IMG/VR virus record: IMGVR_UViG_3300021197_001376 | Span: 1 to 42,303 of that record | Strand: one strand, 5' to 3' | DNA from: a virus | DNA length: 42,303 nucleotides | The notes under the pieces: generated by a model | Told to the model about the DNA's origin: nothing | Databases searched by the model: none | What the model saw: the letters and a program-made list of their open reading frames with translations, nothing else | Shown here: piece after piece, positions 23,917 through 31,750 of the stretch | Position numbering within the stretch: position 1 is the stretch's first letter | Layout of the letters: every line of letters begins with the position of its first letter | Position numbers and translations under genes: made by a program

Positions 23917-24453
23917 ATGAAACACGTGATGATAGATTTAGAAACAATGGGAGTTACTCCTCAAGCACCTATAGTAAGTGTAGGTGCAATTATGTTTGAC
24001 CCTAACCTTAAAAAATTAGGTCGTAGAAATTCAGGCGAAACATTTTATGCTGAACTTGATTGGGAATGGCAAGATAGAAAGCCTTGTGATTCTACAATTG
24101 AATGGTGGTCAGAACAATCTCAAGCTGCCCGTGATGCTTTAGGTGGCGAAGATGATTTAGAAGATGTCTTACATGGATTAGCTGCTTGGATTCCTAAAGG
24201 TACAAAAGTCTGGGGTAATGGTTCGATATTTGATATTGCAATGTTAGAAGATGCATTTCGTCAACACAACATTGATATACCATGGGACTTCTGGAATGTT
24301 CGTGATTGTCGTACTGTTGTAGATATGTTCGAAACTAATCGCGGTGGTTTCGGTGAATCTAGAAGAGGTAATAATCATAATGCACTTGACGATGCTACTA
24401 ATCAAGCTAAGTATATTATCAAAATGTGGCGTAAACTTGTATTTGATAAATAA
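23917..24453 (+). CDS. DEDDh 3'-5' exonuclease (Rv2179c-like)
   Basis: This encodes 178 residues. The four acidic ligands and the catalytic His can be placed: Asp7 and Glu9 (MIDLETMG), Asp106 (GSIFDIAML), His154 and Asp158 (NNHNALDDA). The WGNG segment before Asp106 and GETFYAELD are typical of the Rv2179c-like/phage exonuclease group. It probably trims DNA or RNA 3' ends during replication. The start at 23917 has GGAG 8 bases upstream; a TTG 12 bases earlier is inside that ribosome site. Confidence 0.88.
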   Translation: MKHVMIDLETMGVTPQAPIVSVGAIMFDPNLKKLGRRNSGETFYAELDWEWQDRKPCDSTIEWWSEQSQAARDALGGEDDLEDVLHGLAAWIPKGTKVWGNGSIFDIAMLEDAFRQHNIDIPWDFWNVRDCRTVVDMFETNRGGFGESRRGNNHNALDDATNQAKYIIKMWRKLVFDK

Positions 24454-24467
24454 CATTATATAATGTT
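24437..24467 (+). promoter_or_regulatory. Promoter with 16-bp palindrome
   Basis: TTGTAT (24437-24442), a 16-base spacer and TATAAT (24459-24464) form a sigma70-like promoter. The -10 box lies within a perfect palindrome AACATTATATAATGTT (24452-24467) at the exonuclease stop codon, which could bind a dimeric repressor. Confidence 0.5.
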
Positions 24468-24547
24468 GTATTTTCTAAGTTACCTAGATTACTATTAGAA
24501 AGTACATTAAATTTAGTTATTTACAGTTAAACAGAGGAACAGTTAAA

Positions 24548-24706
24548 ATGAAGAAGATATTATCAGTTTGTGTAGTTCTTTGTCTTTTAGGTATTGTTGG
24601 TTCAATGGACTATGAAGATGAAGTAGATGTGGTTCAACATTATTGTCAAATGGTAAAAGATGGCCATTGGCCTAATTATGAGAATAGGGAGTGTTCTGAT
24701 GTCTAA
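24548..24706 (+). CDS. Small exported or membrane protein
   Basis: This encodes 52 residues. A Lys-Lys N-terminus and a hydrophobic core to about residue 18 look like a signal peptide or membrane anchor, followed by an acidic part with YCQMVKDGHWPNYENREC. The YCxMV...WPxY pattern occurs in small phage proteins of unknown function. Its leader repeats the CAGTTAAACAGAGGAACAG motif, which supplies the ribosome site. It overlaps the next gene by 8 bases. Confidence 0.7.
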   Translation: MKKILSVCVVLCLLGIVGSMDYEDEVDVVQHYCQMVKDGHWPNYENRECSDV

Positions 24707-24896
24707 ATCTATAAAAGACCTTGTTGAAACTATTGAGAATGAAATTAATTCAGTTTCTCCATACGCTTCATTAAATGATGTAGAAGACGAAGTAAAAGAA
24801 TTAATTGATGCAGTTAAACATCGGCAATGTAAACATTGCCAAATGAACACTGAAGCTAGTAAAACTTTAGACCACGATAAGTATATAAGAGGATAA
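24699..24896 (+). CDS. Small hypothetical protein with Cys cluster
   Basis: This encodes 65 residues: helical and acidic at first (KSIKDLVETIENEINS), then KHRQCKHCQMNTE, a CxxC pair that could bind a metal. No family recognised. The ATG at 24699 is preceded by AGGGAG and overlaps the upstream stop, a better start than the earlier in-frame ATGs. Confidence 0.65.
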   Translation: MSKSIKDLVETIENEINSVSPYASLNDVEDEVKELIDAVKHRQCKHCQMNTEASKTLDHDKYIRG

Positions 24897-24900
24897 AATA

Positions 24901-25275
24901 ATGGATAATTTCTTATCAACTTCAACTTCAACTTCAACATTAATTTTTGTTTTCATTTTCTTACTTTGGTGTATAGGTAAACTATCGAAACTGAAGTCAC
25001 CTAAACATTCATTCAAAAATGGCTTTAAATATGCTAATCAAGTTTTCTGTGAAAATAACTTCAGACACTCGATTCAAGAATTAAATCACTATATTGAAGA
25101 ATCTAAAGTGTTTGATTCTTACGATGACTTCGATAGAGGTGTTGAGCAAGCTGTTAAAGAGCAAACTGCTAACACACTAAATAACTTAAATGAAACAGAA
25201 GGTGGTGATTGGTACTTTTGTAATGAATCACTTGTTTTCAAAGATAGTTTAACTTCTCGTGAAATCATATTATAA
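24901..25275 (+). CDS. Membrane-anchored hypothetical protein
   Basis: This encodes 124 residues. After a short Ser/Thr repeat (STSTSTST) there is one membrane segment at about residues 13-28, then a soluble, mostly helical domain rich in charged and aromatic residues. No known family. The order suggests a small membrane protein acting on host functions, but nothing specific is visible. An AGAGGAT site precedes the ATG. Confidence 0.65.
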   Translation: MDNFLSTSTSTSTLIFVFIFLLWCIGKLSKLKSPKHSFKNGFKYANQVFCENNFRHSIQELNHYIEESKVFDSYDDFDRGVEQAVKEQTANTLNNLNETEGGDWYFCNESLVFKDSLTSREIIL

Positions 25276-25303
25276 TTGTATTCTTACTAAGGAGATTAGA
25301 ATT

Positions 25304-25615
25304 ATGAAAAAACCAATAATAACAATAGACGCTATTAATATCTATGAAGATATAGAATACATTGCATTCTATTTACCAAACGAATATTTTGATGAACAAG
25401 GACAAATCATAAAACCTGAAAAATTAGGTTTTGATTGTTACATTAAAGTAGAAATGTTCGAAGGAATAAATGGTAATTTCAATATAGATAGAATATGTTT
25501 TAATTCTATGGATGATGCTAAAGAACCATATATTGAAATACCTTCTTCAAGTTCATTTAAATCTATTGATTTTGTTAACTCAAATGTTACAATTCATATT
25601 AAGGATAAATCATGA
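25304..25615 (+). CDS. Hypothetical protein
   Basis: This encodes 103 residues, acidic and beta-rich in appearance, with no recognised family or membrane segment. The ATG at 25304 has a strong AAGGAGAT site, so the longer frame beginning at 25259 inside the previous gene is rejected. It overlaps the next gene's start by 4 bases. Confidence 0.65.
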   Translation: MKKPIITIDAINIYEDIEYIAFYLPNEYFDEQGQIIKPEKLGFDCYIKVEMFEGINGNFNIDRICFNSMDDAKEPYIEIPSSSSFKSIDFVNSNVTIHIKDKS

Positions 25616-26031
25616 ACCGACAAAAGAAAGAAAAGTTGATTGAAAATTCTATAAAATGTAGGAATTGGACTCCTCCTGATTGGGCTTTTAGACCTACTCC
25701 AGGTAAAGGAATCAGATGCGTTAGATTAAATCAGAACAATCCTCGTGAAGTTGCTTTTGCCCAAGAATGGGATAAAGAAAATGATTCAGAATGGAATTCT
25801 GGAACAAATCATGGTAGAGGCATTCTTCAGGATTTGTTTATTAATACAGAACCTAATTGGCCATTTTTTCATAAATATTATCAACTGTTCATATCTCGTA
25901 GAGAACGTATGATTGTAGCTACTGTTATCCAATGGTTAGGTTCTAATTGTGGTATGTCATTTTTACATTCAACTTTAGGAAAATGTGGGTATAAAATAGT
26001 TCCTATTAGGGATGACAATGAAACAACTTAA
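25612..26031 (+). CDS. Hypothetical protein
   Basis: This encodes 139 residues, Trp and Arg rich (NWTPPDWAFRPTPGKGIR, EPNWPFFHKYYQLF, SRRERMIVATVIQWLG). The composition suggests a compact soluble, possibly nucleic-acid-binding protein, but no family is recognised. It overlaps both neighbours by a few bases, so it belongs to the same rightward operon. Confidence 0.65.
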   Translation: MNRQKKEKLIENSIKCRNWTPPDWAFRPTPGKGIRCVRLNQNNPREVAFAQEWDKENDSEWNSGTNHGRGILQDLFINTEPNWPFFHKYYQLFISRRERMIVATVIQWLGSNCGMSFLHSTLGKCGYKIVPIRDDNETT

Positions 26032-26224
26032 TTTGTTAGACCCTAATTCTGAAGACTTCTGTTGTGGTACTACTTGTCCTAGAAAAGATGTGCAAGATAG
26101 AATAGATAAAATGCAGCATACAATTAATTGTGCTCATGAATATTTTACTTGGGACCATTTTCCTGATGATAAGTTTGAAGAAATGTTAAAACAACTCAAG
26201 GAACTTAGTATTGAACCACCATAA
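26018..26224 (+). CDS. Small hypothetical protein
   Basis: This encodes 68 residues with three cysteines near the N-terminus (DFCCGTTCPRKD) and another in NCAHEYF, a possible metal site. No family recognised. ATG 26018 has AGGGATGA properly spaced; the ATG six bases earlier is too close to that site. It overlaps the upstream stop and ends this gene run. Confidence 0.6.
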   Translation: MKQLNLLDPNSEDFCCGTTCPRKDVQDRIDKMQHTINCAHEYFTWDHFPDDKFEEMLKQLKELSIEPP

Positions 26225-26263
26225 AATTAATTTCAATCTTTTTGCAATTAATTACCAAATAAA

Positions 26264-26292
26264 GTGTACATCACCATAGAACTGATTATAAT
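26264..26292 (+). promoter_or_regulatory. Rightward GTGTAC-type promoter
   Basis: GTGTAC (26264-26269), a 17-base spacer and TATAAT (26287-26292), followed by TATCGAGTTAC and a TTAAACAGCTAAACAG leader, as at 16374-16442 on the other strand. It drives the small gene at 26340. Confidence 0.65.
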
Positions 26293-26339
26293 AGAACTAT
26301 ATCGAGTTACTACTTAAACAGCTAAACAGTGAGAACATT

Positions 26340-26523
26340 ATGACTTTATTACAACTTATCAAAAACACAAACACCTACAATAGTGATGCTACGGTGAAAA
26401 ACGCTCAAGGTGAACTTAAAGATGGAGCTAAAGTTACTTGGGGAAGTTGAATGTTATGGACATACTTCTCAAGAAACAGGTGTTGTAGAAATTGATGAAG
26501 ATGGTGATATGTTCATCTGGTAA
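26340..26523 (+). pseudogene. Small early gene with an apparent one-base frame break
   Basis: Reading from ATG 26340 gives 36 residues, ending at TGA 26448-26450. If one G of GGGG (26440-26443) is skipped, the frame continues VECYGHTSQETGVVEIDEDGDMFIW to TAA at 26521, about 60 residues and a plausible single beta-rich protein ending right before a terminator. The break could be a sequencing indel in a homopolymer, a real mutation, or a +1 frameshift. It has its own promoter, shared leader and terminator. Confidence 0.6.
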
Positions 26524-26527
26524 AAAT

Positions 26528-26550
26528 AAGGAGCCGAAGCTCCTTTCCTC
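26528..26550 (+). terminator. Rho-independent terminator
   Basis: A 7-bp stem AAGGAGC/GCTCCTT (26528-26534 with 26539-26545) with a CGAA loop is followed by a T/C-rich tail (ttcctctttt). It closes the rightward early/middle arm. Confidence 0.8.
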
Positions 26551-26570
26551 TTTTCTCCATATCAAATTTA

Positions 26571-26599
26571 TTTACATATTACTCCAAATAGATTATATT
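26571..26599 (+). promoter_or_regulatory. Sigma70-like promoter of the late (packaging/head) arm
   Basis: TTTACA (26571-26576), a 17-base spacer and TATATT (26594-26599), located after the terminator and 31 bases before the first packaging gene. Confidence 0.6.
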
Positions 26600-26630
26600 C
26601 GGATAATGCCGGTAATTTATAGTTGATAAT

Positions 26631-27032
26631 ATGAGTAAAAGTCCTTTAAACATTGAGGAACTTAGACACCTCATTCATGAGGGCAAAGCTAAGGACCCAT
26701 TAGTATTTTTAGAATCTGTCATGAATGGGCAAGACCCAAGACAGCTTTCTAGTGTTTATGAGCTTATCATGGAGATAGATTCATTCACAGGCGGTGACTT
26801 AAATAAGTCAGATTGGAATGAACTAATAGACCATGTAACATCTCGCTATAAATATCACACAGTTCCACTATCTGAATCGATGTCAGCCGCTAAAACAATG
26901 GCTGAATATCTCCATGCTAAACGCAAACAAATAGAAACTTCTACTACAGACAATTCTGCTGACCCCAATAACAGTCCATTGACAACAGAAGAAATTGAAC
27001 TCTTTAAGGAGAAGTTTAATGATGAATTCTAA
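26631..27032 (+). CDS. Putative small terminase subunit
   Basis: This encodes 133 residues, mostly helical. It is the first gene of the late arm, two genes before the large terminase, where a DNA-recognising small subunit is expected. The sequence has helical blocks (PLNIEELRHLIHEG, DWNELIDHVTSRYKYH) but no motif that proves the role. The start has a weak ribosome site. The call rests on gene order and size. Confidence 0.45.
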   Translation: MSKSPLNIEELRHLIHEGKAKDPLVFLESVMNGQDPRQLSSVYELIMEIDSFTGGDLNKSDWNELIDHVTSRYKYHTVPLSESMSAAKTMAEYLHAKRKQIETSTTDNSADPNNSPLTTEEIELFKEKFNDEF

Positions 27033-27225
27033 TAAGATTTATTTGACTTGTGATATTAAACTTAGTTGGTGGTTAATCTATCTATACATTCCTATGTTAA
27101 TTTTGTCCGCTAAAATAAGTTGCTACTTCAATAATGAAGCAGAACCTAATTGGAATAGAGTTGAAAAAGTAATAAAGAAAGGAATCAAATTAAAGAACAT
27201 GAGGACTACTTATGGTAAATCCTGA
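27019..27225 (+). CDS. Small membrane protein before the terminase
   Basis: This encodes 68 residues with one hydrophobic segment at about 15-32 (WWLIYLYIPMLILSA) and a basic C-terminus (KVIKKGIKLKNMR). ATG 27019 has AAGGAG 6-7 bases upstream and overlaps the previous gene's end. It overlaps the terminase start. Function unknown; it could be an extra lysis or superinfection protein. Confidence 0.6.
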   Translation: MMNSNKIYLTCDIKLSWWLIYLYIPMLILSAKISCYFNNEAEPNWNRVEKVIKKGIKLKNMRTTYGKS

Positions 27226-28066
27226 TGAAGATAGATTGCAATGGACATTTAATGAAAAACGAATGCTCAAATATATGCTTGAAAATGATGGTATGCAGTT
27301 TATGCGTTACTTTTTTAAGCAAAGAGAAGGTAATAGGATGCTTAGAAATTGGCATCATTATGTCATAGAGTACGTTCTTCAAGCAGTTTATGATTGTAAG
27401 ATTGAACGTCTTATCGTTAATATAGCTCCAGGTTATTCAAAAACAGAACAAGTAGTGCTTAATTTTATTCAACGTGGGTTAGCACTAAATCCTCGTTCTA
27501 AGTATATTCATGCTTCATATTCAGGTGATTTAGCACATAACAACTCATCTAAAATAAAAGATGGAGTTGAATCTGAAGAATTTCAAGAACTTTGGCCTAT
27601 GAAAATTAGGGTAGATTCTAAAGGTAAGAAACGTTGGTTTACTGAAAATGGTGGTGGTATGATGGCTGCACCTGCTGGTGGTCAGATTACTGGATTCCGT
27701 GCAGGAAGAATGGAGCCTGGATTTACAGGAGCTTTCGTATTAGATGACCCAGTTAAACCTGATGACGCTTATTCAATAGTTAAACGTTCAGGCATTAACA
27801 ATCGTTTCAACAACACTATGCGTTCACGTTTAGCTATTGAAACAGTACCTATGATTGTCATAATGCAACGTATTCATGAAGATGATTTATCCGGATATTT
27901 ACTCCGCGGTGGTTCGGGTGATAAATGGCATCATTTAGATATACCTACTAGATTAGATGATGAGTTAGTTAATGGAACATATCCATCTGATTACACTCAT
28001 GGTATTAAAATCGATTTGAACGAAATTCTTCGGTGTATGCATTCTGGGGAAGAATATGAATTTTAG
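27212..28066 (+). CDS. Large terminase, ATPase part
   Basis: This encodes 284 residues corresponding to the packaging ATPase. The Walker A-like loop is NIAPGYSKTEQVV (about residues 70-82) and Walker B is GAFVLDDPVK, followed by a coupling-type segment with VPMIVIMQRIHEDDLSGYLL. The frame ends at TAG 28064-28066, just where the nuclease half continues in the +1 frame from 28056. GAGGACT precedes the start. It is either the N-terminal half of a frameshifted terminase or a separate ATPase subunit. Confidence 0.85.
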   Translation: MVNPDEDRLQWTFNEKRMLKYMLENDGMQFMRYFFKQREGNRMLRNWHHYVIEYVLQAVYDCKIERLIVNIAPGYSKTEQVVLNFIQRGLALNPRSKYIHASYSGDLAHNNSSKIKDGVESEEFQELWPMKIRVDSKGKKRWFTENGGGMMAAPAGGQITGFRAGRMEPGFTGAFVLDDPVKPDDAYSIVKRSGINNRFNNTMRSRLAIETVPMIVIMQRIHEDDLSGYLLRGGSGDKWHHLDIPTRLDDELVNGTYPSDYTHGIKIDLNEILRCMHSGEEYEF

Positions 28067-28799
28067 TGTTGAAGCTATAAGTGATATGCCTACCCTGGTG
28101 CTCCCTGGAAGTCCACTGTGGCCTTTTAAACACACACTTGAACAATTACGCACCCTAGAATTAGGTGACCCTTATACATTCTCTAGTCAAATGCAACAAA
28201 GACCAAATCCACTTGGTGGTGGAATGTTTAAAGACAAATATTGGAAGTATTATGATGTACTTCCTCCTGATGTTGACTTAATGAGAATATATGGAGATAC
28301 TGCACAGAAGACTAAAGAACACAATGATTTTTCAGTATTTCAATGTTGGGCAAGAAGTAGGTCTAAGGGTATATTTTTAGTAGACCAAGTTAGAGGTAAA
28401 TTTGAAGCTCCTGAATTAGAATCAGTGATGGTTGAATTTTGGAATAAACATAAGCCTACACAATTCAAACCATTTGGTGCTCAATTAGTTAAGATTGAAG
28501 ATAAGAGTTCAGGTTCAAGTTTAATTCAGTCTATTCAACGAGATTATATGATTCCTGTTGAAGCTATACAACGAAATACAGATAAAGTGCTTCGTAGCAT
28601 GGGTGCAATAAAATACTTTGCTAGCGGGTTTGTTCATATTCCTAGAGAAAGAGATTTCGTTAGTGATTATAAAGATGAGTTTAGGAAATTTACTCCTTTA
28701 ATGACACATAAACATGATGACCAAATTGACCCTACATTGGATGCAGTAGAAGATTTACTAGTATTTGAAGATATGATATATAATGAAAATGCATTATAA
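28056..28799 (+). CDS. Large terminase, nuclease part
   Basis: This encodes 247 residues holding the RNase H-like nuclease that cuts concatemers. It opens (after ~20 residues) with PGSPLWPFKHTLEQL and SSQMQQRPNPLGGGMFK, the usual linker of large terminases, and has acidic catalytic positions in RIYGDTAQKTKEHNDF, VKIEDKSSG and HKHDDQIDP. It overlaps the ATPase frame by 11 bases. A GGGGAAGA sequence lies just upstream of ATG 28056, so independent initiation is possible, as is a +1 slip on TTT TAG (28061-28066). Confidence 0.87.
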   Translation: MNFSVEAISDMPTLVLPGSPLWPFKHTLEQLRTLELGDPYTFSSQMQQRPNPLGGGMFKDKYWKYYDVLPPDVDLMRIYGDTAQKTKEHNDFSVFQCWARSRSKGIFLVDQVRGKFEAPELESVMVEFWNKHKPTQFKPFGAQLVKIEDKSSGSSLIQSIQRDYMIPVEAIQRNTDKVLRSMGAIKYFASGFVHIPRERDFVSDYKDEFRKFTPLMTHKHDDQIDPTLDAVEDLLVFEDMIYNENAL

Positions 28800-28829
28800 A
28801 ACTTTGGCCGGAAACCAGAGGATAAAAAT

Positions 28830-29369
28830 ATGAGTAGTTTAAGACAAAGTTACAATAGAATAGCAGACCCAAGAAAATTCCCTATTCAAAGGTCGTTTAC
28901 CGATGATGGTTTGATAACTGGGGACACAAGTATGGTTGTTGATGGTTCTGCTATGCCCGTTGAATTCTTCTTTCAAGCAGAACCTAACAGACAAATCTCA
29001 ATAAATAAATTAGGTTTCTTAGTAAGTGATGCAGGTAATACCGATTTTACTAACTACGGTAGCTTAGCTGGTCCATTAGCAAATGGCATTACACTCTTTA
29101 CAGTTATTGATGGTCAGGAAATTCCACTAACCCCAGTGATAAAAGCTACAGCGGATTATTTTAGTATTGGAGCGCTAGCTCAATTTGTAACATTGTCAGG
29201 TTCTTCACGTTTAGCTAATTATACCTTTAGCTTATTTGATTATTCTGAAGGTATTATATTAGACGGAGATAATGGAGATATTCTAGGAATAAGAATAAAT
29301 GATGATTTAACAGGACTCGATTTACATGAAGCTTCTTTAGACGGGTTCTTTCAATTTAAAGCAGTTTAA
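28830..29369 (+). CDS. Hypothetical head-region (virion) protein
   Basis: This encodes 179 residues, beta-rich and acidic, with no cysteine and no signal peptide. Its position between terminase and portal and its composition suggest a virion structural or head-decorating protein. The opening LRQSYNRIADPRKFPIQRS may be a binding segment. No family recognised. AGAGGAT precedes the ATG; element B follows. Confidence 0.55.
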   Translation: MSSLRQSYNRIADPRKFPIQRSFTDDGLITGDTSMVVDGSAMPVEFFFQAEPNRQISINKLGFLVSDAGNTDFTNYGSLAGPLANGITLFTVIDGQEIPLTPVIKATADYFSIGALAQFVTLSGSSRLANYTFSLFDYSEGIILDGDNGDILGIRINDDLTGLDLHEASLDGFFQFKAV

Positions 29370-29372
29370 CAG

Positions 29373-29488
29373 CAACAGGGTTACTAAGGTTACTAAATCA
29401 TTGTATATTATTAGTATAAGATAAAAAATTTAAGAATATATTTTTCTATTATATAAAGACTAGGCTGCGAAAAGTAACCTTAATAACT
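29373..29488. promoter_or_regulatory. Inverted-repeat-bounded AT-rich element B
   Basis: The left arm is a tandem GGTTACTAA repeat (29379-29396), and the right arm 29473-29488 is the inverse of 29379-29394 at 14 of 16 bases. The 78-base core is A/T rich and contains a TATAAA box just before AGACTA (29457-29462). It matches element A (23769-23884) in order and spacing. It sits 15 bases before the portal start, so a phage-regulated promoter for head and tail genes is the simplest reading. Confidence 0.65.
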
Positions 29489-29503
29489 TTTTAGGATTAA
29501 ACA

Positions 29504-30925
29504 ATGAGCGATACAAAAGCACAAATTCTGTCAAAAGAGGAACAACTCTTAAAAGACGGACTTGAAAACTTAGTTGCTGAATTGGGAACTGAACGTGATA
29601 AACGTGCTAATTCTCGATTTGTCAATGGGAAACGACTTTCAGTAGATGGCAATCAAGACGAACTTAATGCTATGTATCGTACTGATTGGTTGTCAGGAAA
29701 AGTCGTTGACATTATTCCTAATGACATGACTCGTAAGTGGCGTAGTTTTAATGGTGACTTAGAACCTAAAACTATCAAGATGCTTGAAGATGAAGAATCA
29801 AGACTTCAACTTCGTTCTGCATTTAATGAAGCTCACAAATGGGCAAGATTATATGGTACAGCTTTTATTATCATGTCAGTTGATGATGGTAATACACCAG
29901 ACAGACCTCTTGATATTAATAAAGTCAAAAAAGGTGGTTTAAAACATATTAAGGTTGTTGATAGACATCGTATGAGTAATGCTGATGTTGCTCCTATTGC
30001 CGACCCATTTAATCCTTCTTTTGGTTTACCAGAATTTTATCGTCTTAATGAAACATCAATTAAGATTCATCATTCACGTGTAATTCGTTTTGATGGTGTT
30101 AAGTTACCTTGGGATGAATTCCGTCGTAATAATTATTATTCTGATTCTGTATTAGATAGACTTTATGAAGCTATTACTAACTTAAATACTTCAACTGATT
30201 CTTCTGCTAGTATGATATATGAGACTAACGTCGATATTATCAAGGTCGAAGGTTTGATGTCGTATTTACAAACTGCTCAAGGCGAAGATTTATTACGTAA
30301 ACGTTTTGCTTTAGCTAGCATGCTGAAGAGTTTCAATAATATGCTTCTTATGGATAATAAAGAAGAATATCAAAATAAAACAAACTCATTTGCTAGTTTA
30401 CCAGATTTGATTGATAGATTTGCTCAAGTAGTAACAGCAGGCGCTGATGTTCCAGCTACTCGTTTATTAGGTTCTTCAGCTAGTGGATTAAATGCTACAG
30501 GCGAAGGCGACTTAAAGAATTACTATGATAAAATTAGTGCTGACCAAATAACTGAATATAAACCACGTCTAGATGACTTTGACCCTATTATGGCGAAGAG
30601 TTTAGGTTTATCTGATGATGCAGATTTATCATATGAATTTAATTCATTGTTCCAAATGACTCCTAAAGAACAAGCTGAAGTTGATTTCAATAATTCTCAA
30701 CGTGACCAAATCTATTTAACTAATGGTGTTATTGACGAATTAACTGTTGCTAAGGAGTTACAACAAAATGGAACCTACTCAAATATTACTGATGAGTATA
30801 TTAAAGAACTTGAAGACCTAACTGATTTGGATGACAACGATGACGATGACCTTATTACCAATTCCGATGACCCTGAGAATGAACCAAAAGGGGAAGAAGA
30901 GAACGAAGAAAGCACGTCCGACTAA
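29504..30925 (+). CDS. Portal protein, DUF1073 family
   Basis: This encodes the 473-residue portal that forms the dodecameric DNA gate at the capsid vertex. DUF1073-type features include LNAMYRTDWLSGKVVDIIPNDM (near 55-76), FNEAHKWARLYGTAFIIM, and the conserved block TRLLGSSASGLNATGEGDLKNYYDKI. The C-terminus is very acidic (DDNDDDD and GEEENEE). It overlaps the minor head protein gene. AGGATT precedes the start, directly after element B. Confidence 0.92.
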   Translation: MSDTKAQILSKEEQLLKDGLENLVAELGTERDKRANSRFVNGKRLSVDGNQDELNAMYRTDWLSGKVVDIIPNDMTRKWRSFNGDLEPKTIKMLEDEESRLQLRSAFNEAHKWARLYGTAFIIMSVDDGNTPDRPLDINKVKKGGLKHIKVVDRHRMSNADVAPIADPFNPSFGLPEFYRLNETSIKIHHSRVIRFDGVKLPWDEFRRNNYYSDSVLDRLYEAITNLNTSTDSSASMIYETNVDIIKVEGLMSYLQTAQGEDLLRKRFALASMLKSFNNMLLMDNKEEYQNKTNSFASLPDLIDRFAQVVTAGADVPATRLLGSSASGLNATGEGDLKNYYDKISADQITEYKPRLDDFDPIMAKSLGLSDDADLSYEFNSLFQMTPKEQAEVDFNNSQRDQIYLTNGVIDELTVAKELQQNGTYSNITDEYIKELEDLTDLDDNDDDDLITNSDDPENEPKGEEENEESTSD

Positions 30926-31655
30926 AGTATCTAAGTCTGCTGAGGTTAAATACAGAAGACAATTAACTGCCTTAACTGGTAAGCTTAGAAAAGATGTTGC
31001 GACAACTATCGTTCCATTACTGAAGCAATTGGAACCACAGTATGTTAATGATGGTTATGCTTTAACATTAGAAGAAGCTTTTGATAATCTTCGTAAGAAC
31101 TATAGAGATATAAATGAGAATGCTAAAATAGTAGCAAACTCATTTGTTGAAGGTACTAATAACACTAACAAGACTAGATTCTATAAAGCTATGGAAGAAG
31201 CTGTTGGTGTTAATGTATCAAACATAATTCAAAATGAAGGATTAGAAGATATTCTTGTAGCTACTACTAGAGAAAATGTTGGATTGATTCGTTCTATACC
31301 TGAGGAATACTTTCAGAAAATTGAAACAATGGTATTTTCTAATGTGACTCAAGGCACTAAAGCTAATTCAATGATTAAGCAGATTCAGAAGATTGGTAAA
31401 ACAACTACGAATAGAGCGAGGTTAATAGCTAGAGACCAAAGTTCAAAATTGAATTCCGCATTGAATCAACAACGCCAACAAAACCTTGGTATAGAAGAAT
31501 ATGTTTGGCGTACATCAGGTGATGAAAGAGTGAGAGCTAACCATAAATCAAAGAATGGTAAAACTTTCAGATGGGATAATCCACCAAAAGATACAGGTCA
31601 TCCTGGTACCGATATTCAATGCCGGTGTGTAGCTCAACCAATAATAAAATTATAA
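30879..31655 (+). CDS. Minor head protein (Mu F / SPP1 gp7-like)
   Basis: This encodes 258 residues from ATG 30879. The C-terminus carries the Phage_Mu_F motif: YVWRTSGDERVRANHKS, then HPGTDIQCRCVAQP. The N-terminus is basic (KKRTKKARPTK) and helical. Such proteins sit inside the procapsid near the portal and may be ejected with the DNA. The frame is open back to 30831, but those Met-rich codons lie within the portal's acidic tail. The start is uncertain; none of the ATGs has a strong site. Confidence 0.85.
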   Translation: MNQKGKKRTKKARPTKVSKSAEVKYRRQLTALTGKLRKDVATTIVPLLKQLEPQYVNDGYALTLEEAFDNLRKNYRDINENAKIVANSFVEGTNNTNKTRFYKAMEEAVGVNVSNIIQNEGLEDILVATTRENVGLIRSIPEEYFQKIETMVFSNVTQGTKANSMIKQIQKIGKTTTNRARLIARDQSSKLNSALNQQRQQNLGIEEYVWRTSGDERVRANHKSKNGKTFRWDNPPKDTGHPGTDIQCRCVAQPIIKL

Positions 31656-31670
31656 ATCCAAATTAGTATA

Positions 31671-31704
31671 TTACCATGTGTATTTTTATTTAGTAGCATG
31701 GTAA
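31671..31704. repeat. 8-bp inverted repeat in the head-gene spacer
   Basis: TTACCATG (31671-31678) and CATGGTAA (31697-31704) are perfect inverses, 18 bases apart, in the only sizable gap among the head genes (31656-31750). No T-run follows. The gap is otherwise A/T rich and may hold a weak promoter. Confidence 0.4.
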
Positions 31705-31750
31705 GATTTAGAAAATAAAATACCAAAATTTTTAATAGGGTCAACAATCT

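Noticed and set aside
24602-24940. 112-residue open frame on the minus strand
   Set aside because: It is antisense to two overlapping well-placed small genes on the + strand and has no ribosome site.
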